Assembly: GCA_900539375.1 (NCBI GenBank)
Contig: UQBY01000003.1
Location: 1 to 64,000 of the forward strand
DNA length: 64,000 nt
Direction: 5' to 3'
Origin: an uncultured Clostridium sp.
GTDB lineage: Bacteria; Bacillota; Clostridia; Clostridiales; Clostridiaceae
Made by a program: the position numbers and the translations under genes. Shown here in pieces: positions 12,001 through 16,842 of the stretch (the first letter of the stretch is position 1; each line of letters opens with the position of its first letter). The notes under the pieces were generated by a model that searched no databases, was not told where the DNA came from, and was given only the letters and a program-made list of their open reading frames with translations.

Positions 12001-12648
12001 TTTACCTTCCATATCCCATGATAAAGTTATTGTTGTTTCAGTTTTATTTAAGGTTCTTATATTAGTTGGAGCTTCTATTATATTAATAACTTCTTCTATT
12101 TTATTAATGTTTTCTCCATTTTGAGAACTATTAAGCACAATACTTTCTAAGTCTTCATTTGTATAATTTTTTATATTTTTAATACTTTCAGAATAAGCAT
12201 TTTCTAAATTCTCTTGAAAATCATTTTGAACCATTTTATCAGAATTTATATTTTTATCCCCTGTTGTTACAATCATTATATTACTTGCTTCTGATAAATT
12301 TCCTTTTTCATCCCTTGCTTTCACATAAAATCTATACTCTGTATTAAATTCTAAATTACTTGCCTCAAAAGAGATATTTTTTGTTTTTCCTATTTGTTGT
12401 TCTCCATTATAAATATAATATTCTGTTACTCCAACATTATCACTAGAACTCTCCCACAATAATGTTACTGAATTATCTTTTAAAAAAATAACTTTTAAAT
12501 CCTTAGGTGCTGTTGGTGATTCATTATCTTCTTCATATCCATAAACATTTTCTATTAAAATTTCATTTAACGGCACAAAGCCACTAAACAATTGAAATAT
12601 AACAAAAAATATCAAACTTAATGCTGTATGTTTGAATGCTTTTTTCAA
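1..12648 (-). CDS. Giant secreted FnIII/PPC/RHS-repeat protein (3' end outside window)
   Basis: One uninterrupted frame of 4216 codons runs from a TTG at 12648 through base 1, so the C-terminus is off the left edge. The start is set by a GGGGGG ribosome site at 12655-12660, six bases upstream, followed by a hydrophobic signal peptide (residues 1-33, LKKAFKHTALSLIFFVIFQL...). In order I see four fibronectin III-like domains (about 38-455), an acidic Asn/Glu-rich linker (455-563), a concanavalin-like lectin domain (573-786), about fifteen more FnIII domains interleaved with six PPC-like domains (motif GDIDYFKF; 798-2780), a beta-helix-like stretch (2780-2977), a DUF6531-like segment (2983-3066, with TYNSLDTRENTGFGKGWSF) and dozens of YD repeats (YDxxGN...) to the edge. 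The last two elements are typical of RHS/polymorphic-toxin or wall-associated proteins. It probably follows the upstream amylase-like gene in one operon (32-base gap). Whether it carries a C-terminal toxin cannot be seen. Confidence 0.9.
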   Translation of the reverse strand, partial: MKKAFKHTALSLIFFVIFQLFSGFVPLNEILIENVYGYEEDNESPTAPKDLKVIFLKDNSVTLLWESSSDNVGVTEYYIYNGEQQIGKTKNISFEASNLEFNTEYRFYVKARDEKGNLSEASNIMIVTTGDKNINSDKMVQNDFQENLENAYSESIKNIKNYTNEDLESIVLNSSQNGENINKIEEVINIIEAPTNIRTLNKTETTITLSWDMEGKGEFKYFIYNDSTKIGEVSSNKRYTIEGLKPNTEYIFRMSAEDSNGNCSELSEKVKISTLEDKEKPTPPTNLECESKNEVSANIIWDKGNDNIGIEAYEIYNGDLKIGETKEGESYLVKDLQPNTTYYFTIKSRDIGGNLSDNSEIISITTDKDMTPPSIPTSLEIEKKSDKEALIKWKKSSDISGVSYYEIYDVHNKIATVEEGTSYLFDNLQSGKVYNFTICAIDNYGNKSEESATLVYENTNKEKFEQNNTIDEEQLEENINNTTNEEKLEEVIETSSVKTLSNTEEFNSIVSLKNDNEENKIEIEDNKEIFNNENVDTNRDDEQEDKTVEIQDLENKEVEKSFNRNYNIATTSLEVTNEDYTLQGEPISNNGEWGLKPKGSFSQNSREYTLSAGGWDIGDNNDACMYAYTKLYNSQPILDCSIISNITKLINPNAGKAPKFEGQSTIAKAGVMLRNTNYTGDTMVFLGIGAKNNSNYIVFRYRDGKDTKAIDIDTKIELDKKDNDEVNVYLKLSRIGNSVEGYYSYDGITWTLVETIILTSLNENISMGLALTAGCNEMDAATGIFNNVRFEKSDTKAPDKPDKPEIIKNSNSVTLTWNKVNDNVEVKYYKVYKDGEEIGKVNSNIFTYTDNNVNYNEIHRYSITAIDRSGNESLKSDSVIVGNDNRKPPVPKNVLVASKNAVQITLKWDNQNDSILIDHYEVFLGKELKGVTKNNFITIDSLLSNTEYEFTVKSVNISGVYSDASEPIKIQTDGDDYGNEKNTATEIIINNLIGGSIEYDGDVDYFKFTTTKEGNYIIKSLKKDFVNYIICDEEGNVIINNSLNSINHEFFLEKNKNYYLKLYNYYGYGKYEFKISLVSNSNLETIILKETENEISEITISWNKANNEAGIDYYEIYRDSIKIATVDKECVTYTDKMLKQNTYYEYRVVAVDVEGKKSPPSNAVIILTKSDNTIPKTPTNLTGKAISSDKVHLVWSCPSINTRDVFYEVYQGQNKIGETYENYFDIVGLEQGTIYKFKVRAKNTINNVSVFTQEVSITTLKDDYTNNIKSAKKINAGENISGIFEYIDDIDFFKFIAPVDGMYFIDSTIRPSIYDKDGEKIAENKYVYLIGDKEYYIGIKDNSKDKKYNFTIKLSKGKNPIINSVLSEKSHSGSTVSLTWTKCENTIGIKEYKVYRNNILKATINGEILEFTDISLNGNTSYNYVVKAYDLLGNEYLSNSISVKTSVDTKVPSKPENLSATSNVTSISLTWTESTDENGIYGYEIYRDNCKIATVLINQYDDTKLMPGNSYKYKIRAIDKNMNYSAFTTEITKTTEKDTQAPNVPTGLIAEKITGDSITLKWNTTWDNGGIKKYHIFLNGNEILTTEATYCEVENLNNNTEYIFKITAEDISQNISPFSDELVVKTKEDDYGNSINNAKEIKVGEKVEVKFDYEGDYDFFKFKVQTDGEYKIEGNNTYNINFYNENGQIVNRETNGSYYLYSDKQYYLSSIYYSRNFKIKPNFEDNIPPTIPKNLKVESKGVSYIELSWEASKDNVGVEYYEVYRNDILIAEVIEGRYVDTNLYANSEYIYTIKSIDTSKNKSELSSEINIKTEIDFECPSIPKDLSIKDKFGWSLILEWSKSEDNGEIDYYEIYLNDRYLDCTNNVNEITGKVEFKIEELTTNTKYLFKIRAKDKGGNYSEFSDNIEVSTINDDYPDTFETASEIRVGKAISGKINYVGDIDYFKFTAPISGIYHVEYLENNSFPLYIYDGLENKLIYSELNNSNNISLNLIKGRVYYIELKYYNYDFKITVDEKEKPFKKAEIIEEETKAQISKVTIKWNKAEDNIGIDYYNIYRNNKKIATVQDDTLTFTDKRLKAYTEYTYEVEAVDVSGNVLMSEPITVRTLWDNESPKAPKNLSTSSKTAWEIRLNWDESEDDGEAEEYEIFKDGNSIGKTNNLYFDIIGLNKNTSYNFYVIAMDTSGKYSERSSILRVDTYDDDYENTIEAATKIRIGKEFSGIINYPNDKDTFRFIAPIDGYYTFNSTGNLSLNMILYDEENAPYDNTYLGNKYNSNSSILYLNKGKEYVLELKSYLYSNRNSYSFKIDVAETEKPNFVENSLRAVAKTTSTVTLSWSKANDNVGIDYYEIFRDGELIAKVDDSQLTYTDKKLYSNKSYNYKIRAVDVSGNESDFSNIIKITTNKDTTIPNKPSNVQVKGRTSSTITLIWDEAQDDDGVVVKYRVYNGKNLVAETTNTECTIDNLEYNSKYVFTIKAIDSGDNISDGIESYKITTYGDDHGNNKNSATSVELNKIIYGEINYYDDKDYFSFEAINDGTIIIKSSEEKNISFTVYDSLSNEAIGNFPNVSLGEILVKRGHKYFIEINLSKINKYSFKVLYKNDEILNVKNTLKLDKNLETEIIISWNLPKEIIFIDKYKVYRNDKLIATVDSEIQEYIDKNFDCGSEYKYYIVAVDGSGLDSKIHSNELKFTSMYDMVAPNKVENIYVTNKDNHSISLSWKKPYDNKGVVGYNIYVNGILSEHCTTEKITLTGLAPSTKYGIQIVASDKSKNTSEKSDTIYVITPFILEKDELFEGDLNISLGQEVRLNGHELRVTGSIYQDGGSLLLGNGRLIVAGDFNIINSSIDFAESYITVEGSLYQTSSSVNVNRATVVIKKDFLISEKNGTSSAVLYMNQADGYIQVGGNFKTNSRRNHLGLLTNGILEVKGDFTRLWGAQCNFAASNEHIVILNGDSIQKVTYNKLGTANYCKMNILILTKPYETGYIFNDTLQFWQYIIDNYSVNTNFGDCGGDGVYGPTGNYGKQFIDLEVNNNGMDITFVRTYNSLDTRENTGFGKGWSFNYEASIQEYGKEQKTIVVRLTDGSCQSFKENVDGSYKALDSRNILNKVNGVYVLTTKTQYKYEFDKNGYLVKVTDKNGNSIVITVDKNGKVQSIKDAVNRVYKIEYNSEGLISSIIDAVGNKTSYVYNNKMLIKSINAIGSNTSYSYNSEGLLSTIKNNENTIIQGITYYGEDKKTSSVSNKNKVNTITDEYGNVKTYSYSVPKMTTTITDSNGRKTIQKFSDSYNIISNIDEEGKTTITDYNSFGEEIKIKDRNGNTTEYTRDNRGNITKILNPDGSVKRYVYDEKNNLIKEADEENKCTYYIYDTNKVLLMKKVQPLNGIDEYSEDLAQNKFVITRYEYYSSGEGGCTLKGLLKFIIDGNGHKTSYTYDSYGNITETKINVNGKDNIQQNKYNKNGLLIEEISPEGNSKKYIYNRNGDVVKTIYNNSIVYRVVYDLLGRMIKEISPNHYKASDDKLVLDSYGYANTDSYIGNYGKRYTYYANGCIKTITDEEGYITSYTYDKYGNVLTETKPNGAVYRYEYDKINRKISTYFKKNSNSSEILLEKQKYEVLVDGTVQKTQKQYLDDSKSKYAETITIYDYANRVKNVKNAEGLSVSTEYNKNGTVKSNKDLNGNITYYKYDGLNRVIEQWIPAEKDNDKIKYSYNKIEYDAVGNKIKEYTGIDKVDYGMKSKSYIIKTYEYYEDNKLKSESYENGSLKRYEYDKDGNVVKEIVKVDNETNNIKEYVYDEFGQVIKEILTVKAENLKGYELGNTNNITLSTEYTYDKNGNITKITEPDKSYTKYEYDNLNRVTKAVKVKGNVSIESNKTYDWEGNILTSIDGNGNKTSYQYNERGFLIKVIDALKNTTMFFYDTAGRKIAEVSPNNYVSTDIMTHMQRTEYIYDNMGRVIEVYQVYKNNGTWRHVLEKKCIYDNIGNLISEKDALGNEISYTYTLDSKLESVQDADAKAKNKAYTKKYYYDGAGRLIKEKDTNETEFIYEYDELGNLLKTSVKDKNSNEVKKLSSSKYNLVGEEISKTDANNVETKYEYNEFGKVKKVTYASDGSIAAYYVIYQYDTLGQLAKTISSSGVVNVYGYDILGNVISQTESDLSGGSSITKAATYDANGNKTSETDGNGTKTTYTYNKINKLVSSIVYVTDSSGKKVKHETKYDYDKNGNL
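4310..10255 (-). repeat. Tandem FnIII-FnIII-PPC super-repeat inside the giant gene
   Basis: PPC-like domains begin near 9735, 8870, 7780, 6920, 6060 and 5160. Each opens with a DDYGN or DDYxN motif followed by a GDxDYFKF core. Between them lie two FnIII-like domains, or three between 8560 and 7790. The unit is about 860 bp (about 287 residues). FnIII domains show W-x-(K/E)-(A/S) and DNxGIxxYExYR motifs. Boundaries are approximate and read by eye. Confidence 0.75.
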
Positions 12649-12680
12649 ATCAATCCCCCCTTATGTTTGTTTAAAATAAA

Positions 12681-15600
12681 TTATTTTACTATATATTTTA
12701 TTGAATCTCTCACCACTTGTTCATTTTCATCTTTTACATCTACATATAATGTCTTATCTCCTGTTTGTTTCGTTGTCCATACATAACTATTGAATGTTCC
12801 ATAATCTCTTAATAGTGCCCAATTTCCTAATGAGTCTTTTATTAAAAATTTATATTGTAATGTTCCTTCACCACTTGCTTCTACCTTTAATGTAACCTTT
12901 GTTCCACTTATCTGTGGTGATTCTTTATCTGCAATAAAGCTACTTATTACTAATGGTTTTATTACTTTATATGACATTTGACTTCTTACTACTTTTCCTG
13001 TACTGTCCTTTACATCCACATACAAAGTCTTATCTCCTGTTGTTTTAGTTGTCCATGTATATGTATTGGATGTTCCATAATCTCTTAATAGTGCCCAATT
13101 TCCTGTTTTATTGTCTTTTATTAAGAATTTATATTGTAATATTCCTTCGCCACTTGCTTCTACCTTTAATGGAACTTTTGTTTCACTTATCTGTGGTGAT
13201 TCTTTATCTGCAATAAAGCTACTTATTACTAACGGCTTTATTACTTTATATGACATTTGACTTCTTACTACTTTTCCTGTACTGTCCTTTACATCTACAT
13301 ACAATGTCTTATCTCCTATTGTTTTAGTTGCCCATGTATATGTGTTTGATGTTCCATACTCTCTTAATACTGCCCAATTTCCTGTTTTATTGTCTTTTAT
13401 TAAGAATTTATATTGTAATGTTCCTTCACCACTTGCTTCTACTTTCAATATAACTTTTGTTCCACTTACTTGTGGAGATGTTTTATCTGTTGTAAAACTA
13501 TCTATATATATTGATTCGCCAATAAAATATCTATCAATAATCTTATTTATTATATTTCCATTTTCATCTTTTATTTGTACTGTTAATGTACAAGTTACAT
13601 TGTTCTTTTGTGGTAACCACTTTACCATGTTATTTTCTGAATAGTCTTGTATAATTTCATATTCATCATCATATTTTGCTACAAATTTATATTTTAATTT
13701 TCCTACACCTCCACTTGCCTTAGCTTGAATATCTACTCCATTGCCATCTTTAGATAAACTAAAATTAGTTATTTTTATACTTTCACTTACATTATAATTT
13801 TCTATGACTTTTTCAATTTCTTTACTATTCTTATCTTTTACCTTTAATATTAGCTTATAATTTCCACTAGTTTCTGGTATCCAAGTTACAGTATTTTCAG
13901 TATCAAAATCTCTTATTAACTTATATGTGTTATCTTTTTTATATAAAAACTTATATAATATATCTCCATTTCCACCACTTGCATTGCCTGTAAGCAATAC
14001 CTTTTTTCCTATCTCTTGTCCATTAATATAATTAGTATCAAATGTATTAATTTTTAACTTATCATTAATTACAAAATCTGATTTTTCATTTTTAACTATA
14101 TTACCTGTACTGTCTTTAACTTCAACAATTATTTTATAATTTCCTGGTATATCAGGTACCCATTTAACTGTTTTATTTTCATTAAAGTCTTGTAAAATTT
14201 TTGTTTCATTTTTATCTTTTATATAAAACTTATAAAGTATCTTTCCTGTTCCTCCTATCGAGTCAGCTGATATATTTATAGTTTTTTTGATTTCTTGTGG
14301 TGACATACAATCTATTGAGAAATTAGTTATTGATAATTCATCTTTTATTTCATAATTTATCTCTTTTCTTATTATTTCTCCATTCTCATTTTTAGCCCTA
14401 ACTCCAAGTATATACATTCCTACAGTTCTAGGATTCCAACTTGCATTATTTTGTTCTGAATAATTCCTTATAATTATTTCTTTACCATTTAGTTTTTCAT
14501 AAAATTCATATTGAATCTTTCCACTACATCCACTAGCTCCTGCATATATTTTTATTTCTTTATTTATAGTTTGTGGTGAAGATTTATCTGTTGTCAGTCC
14601 CCCAATAAAAAAACCATCTTTACTATAATATTCTAAACTTTGACCTTCTTTATATTCTTTACTTGAATCAAAAATACTTGTTACTTTATCACATAAAAAT
14701 CCTTGTTTACCAGTTTGCGGAATTTGATTCTCTAGTTGATTTAGTACATCTCCTCTATTATTAAAAATTACTCTTACAGCCTCCTCATTCCATCCTTCTG
14801 GGAAAATATAATAATACAATCCTTTATTATTGTCATATATCATTTTCTTGCCTGGCCACTCAGATAATTCTTCTTTATTTTTATATACATATATACTTGC
14901 CTCATTCCAATTTGAAGGACTTTTAAAATATACTATTTTTTCCTTGTAAAAAACTGCTACTGTCTTTTTCTTTATATTTCCAATTAATCTTCCATTACTT
15001 ACAACAAAAGTCCCACCATCAGATATTTTATTTTCATACATTCCATCCTCTAAGTTAGTTTCTATATTAATAACTGCGTGTTCTCCATTATTAACTAATA
15101 CTGCTCCATTCCTTCCTCTTTCAATTAGCATAGCATTATCATTTATTAATCTTATATTTTCACTAAGTCCTTTCATATCTTTATGAAATTTATTTAATAC
15201 TTTTATATCTTCATGATTATAAAAATCTTCTCCAATATTTCCAATTTTATTAGAAGGTCTTGAAAAAAATATTGGTGAAACATCTTTTCTAGCTGAAAGT
15301 ATAGCCCAGCATATTTTTCTTTCATTTTCACTTAAGTTTTTGCTCTCTCCAAGATAAAAACTATCTTCATTTTCAAAATATTGTGATGATATTTTATTAT
15401 TAATATCTATATTTTTTAATTTATTACTTCTAACTGCTTCCAATAAAGAATCTGCATATTTTTCACTTGAAATATTCATATACTTTTTATATGCATCCTC
15501 ATTATTAGCATCACAATTTTTTATGTCACCATATATTAAAAGTGATTCCTTATTCTTTAAATTACCTAATATGTACTCCCAATAATCACTTGCCCATCCT

Positions 15601-16274
15601 TTTTCTAAATCTTCTCCATAACTTGTTTCTATATAATTTGCTTTATTAAATCTAAAGCCAGAAACACCTGCATCTATACAATCATTTAAAAACTTCAATG
15701 CTTTCTCTTGAACATTAGGATTTTGAGTATTTAAATCCATTCCTTTGATATTTTTCTGAGTTACAGCCCATCTATTACTCCAATCATCACACTTTCCTAA
15801 ATCATGATATAAATCAATATCTTTAAACTCTTCTACTACTAATTCACTTAATGTTTCATTATCTTCTGAAAATGCCATATGATTTAATTCAACTTGAACT
15901 ATAATTTTTATTCCAGTCTTTTTTGCTTCAGTACATAAGTTTATTAAATCATCTTTATTTCCTATCTGAGCATTTCCTATATCTTGATTTATTGGTTGTG
16001 ATAAAAGCCACCATTTACTACCATCTAAATCATCAGACTTTGTTCCTTGTATTGGTGAAATTTCAATAATCGAGTACCCTGCTTTATCTATTTCTTCTAA
16101 CTTTCCTATAATATTTTCTAAAGAGTAGTTACATGCATTAAGTATTATTTCATCCTTTAGATTTTCCTTTGCTATTTTAATCTCTTCATCATTTATTATT
16201 GCTCTTACCGTCAGGCAGTTAATAATATTACTAAATAATATAACTGCTAAAAATATTATACTTATTTTTTTCAT
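12681..16274 (-). CDS. Secreted GH13-like (catalytically degenerate) protein with starch-binding-like and Ig-like repeats
   Basis: This 1197-residue protein starts with a signal peptide (MKKISIIFLAVILFSNIINC). Residues about 40-440 resemble an alpha-amylase family (GH13) barrel, but the conserved sites are changed. Region I reads VQVELNH (126-132), with Gln for the usual Asp. Region II reads GFRFNKANY (206-214), with Asn210 in place of the nucleophile Asp. The acid/base Glu of region III is Asp (YGD, 248-250). Region IV reads ENED (301-304), with Glu for His. Residues 447-535 look like a CBM26-type starch-binding module (WNEASIYVY, WPGKKM, GLYYYIF, VIFNN). Seven repeats of about 90 residues follow (556-1197), resembling the triple-tyrosine family of clostridial surface proteins. 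It is probably a glycan-binding pseudoenzyme rather than a hydrolase, inferred only from sequence. The ATG is preceded by a GGGGGGAG ribosome site. The giant RHS gene follows 32 bases downstream. Confidence 0.8.
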   Translation of the reverse strand: MKKISIIFLAVILFSNIINCLTVRAIINDEEIKIAKENLKDEIILNACNYSLENIIGKLEEIDKAGYSIIEISPIQGTKSDDLDGSKWWLLSQPINQDIGNAQIGNKDDLINLCTEAKKTGIKIIVQVELNHMAFSEDNETLSELVVEEFKDIDLYHDLGKCDDWSNRWAVTQKNIKGMDLNTQNPNVQEKALKFLNDCIDAGVSGFRFNKANYIETSYGEDLEKGWASDYWEYILGNLKNKESLLIYGDIKNCDANNEDAYKKYMNISSEKYADSLLEAVRSNKLKNIDINNKISSQYFENEDSFYLGESKNLSENERKICWAILSARKDVSPIFFSRPSNKIGNIGEDFYNHEDIKVLNKFHKDMKGLSENIRLINDNAMLIERGRNGAVLVNNGEHAVINIETNLEDGMYENKISDGGTFVVSNGRLIGNIKKKTVAVFYKEKIVYFKSPSNWNEASIYVYKNKEELSEWPGKKMIYDNNKGLYYYIFPEGWNEEAVRVIFNNRGDVLNQLENQIPQTGKQGFLCDKVTSIFDSSKEYKEGQSLEYYSKDGFFIGGLTTDKSSPQTINKEIKIYAGASGCSGKIQYEFYEKLNGKEIIIRNYSEQNNASWNPRTVGMYILGVRAKNENGEIIRKEINYEIKDELSITNFSIDCMSPQEIKKTINISADSIGGTGKILYKFYIKDKNETKILQDFNENKTVKWVPDIPGNYKIIVEVKDSTGNIVKNEKSDFVINDKLKINTFDTNYINGQEIGKKVLLTGNASGGNGDILYKFLYKKDNTYKLIRDFDTENTVTWIPETSGNYKLILKVKDKNSKEIEKVIENYNVSESIKITNFSLSKDGNGVDIQAKASGGVGKLKYKFVAKYDDEYEIIQDYSENNMVKWLPQKNNVTCTLTVQIKDENGNIINKIIDRYFIGESIYIDSFTTDKTSPQVSGTKVILKVEASGEGTLQYKFLIKDNKTGNWAVLREYGTSNTYTWATKTIGDKTLYVDVKDSTGKVVRSQMSYKVIKPLVISSFIADKESPQISETKVPLKVEASGEGILQYKFLIKDNKTGNWALLRDYGTSNTYTWTTKTTGDKTLYVDVKDSTGKVVRSQMSYKVIKPLVISSFIADKESPQISGTKVTLKVEASGEGTLQYKFLIKDSLGNWALLRDYGTFNSYVWTTKQTGDKTLYVDVKDENEQVVRDSIKYIVK
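12684..13511 (-). repeat. Three nearly identical 270-279 bp tandem repeats
   Basis: The last three Ig-like repeats of the amylase-like protein (about 12684-12953, 12954-13232 and 13233-13511) are almost identical. They share KVEASGEG, LQYKFLIKD, DKTLYVDVKD and, in two copies, KVVRSQMSYKVIKP. The nucleotide sequence is equally close, whereas the four upstream repeats are strongly diverged. This indicates recent duplication or ongoing gene conversion. Confidence 0.85.
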
Positions 16275-16358
16275 ACATCTCCCCCCATATTTGTAATTTT
16301 ATTATGTTCGTTGAATAAATTTTCTATTTATCCATTTTAAGTATTATATTATATTTAC

Positions 16359-16438
16359 AAAATATCATTTTATTTTACTCTAGTCAAATATGAATATCAG
16401 TAGATTTTTGTAGAAAACGTAAGCTGTAATCGTTTGTT
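16359..16438 (-). promoter_or_regulatory. Candidate promoter and catabolite-response-like site for the surface operon
   Basis: On the minus strand TTGACT (16382-16387) is followed after 17 bases by TATTTT (16359-16364), a plausible vegetative promoter for the amylase-like gene 85 bases downstream. Further upstream, 16424-16438 reads CTGTAATCGTTTGTT on the plus strand, matching the core TGNAANCG of the CcpA cre consensus but not its 3' end. Both calls are by eye in AT-rich DNA. Confidence 0.35.
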
Positions 16439-16500
16439 TATAGCATATTTTTACAAATAAGACTCTTTTTATTTTTTCTGAATATATAAAATAAATAACT

Positions 16501-16713
16501 TCATACAATTTTAAAATTTTCTACTCTAATCTCTTGATTTAAAACAAAAATATTTAATTTTTTTATCTTTATCATTTGTCTACTTTCTCTTTCTATTAAA
16601 TATTCTTTTGTTTTTTCAAAAACTCTTACCCACTCATCATCAAACTCCTTATCCTCTATTAAATCAAGTAATTAATTATATTCTACACTATAAATAATTA
16701 AAATTCCTAAAAT
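16501..16713 (-). pseudogene. Decayed open reading frame remnant
   Basis: An open minus frame from 16671 to a TGA at 16501 has no start codon. It reads LLDLIEDKEFDDEWVRVFEK and continues with KTKEYLIERESRQMIKIKK, which looks like a real protein sequence. In the same frame it continues upstream past one TAA (16672-16674) for another dozen codons to a second stop at 16714. I do not recognise the family. The rest of the 16275-16842 gap holds the candidate promoter, a partial repeat at 16718-16740 and the pheST terminator. Confidence 0.3.
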
Positions 16714-16780
16714 TTATAAAAAAGTGTTAATTATCATCTTAGCAAGTTGTTCATGAAATTTATTTAATTTATTGTAAAAC

Positions 16781-16826
16781 AAAAAGAACCTATAGAATCT
16801 TTTATTTTTATTCCATAAGTTCTTTT
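16781..16826 (-). terminator. pheST terminator hairpin
   Basis: An inverted repeat (AAAAGAAC ... GTTCTTTT, with additional pairing inside) lies just downstream of the pheT stop. On the minus strand it is followed by a T-rich run. Confidence 0.6.
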
Positions 16827-16842
16827 CATTAAATATTTTTTA

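Noticed and set aside
12684..13511. Direct repeats that could be taken for a CRISPR array
   Set aside because: Repeats are about 270 bp, contiguous and coding, without short spacers.
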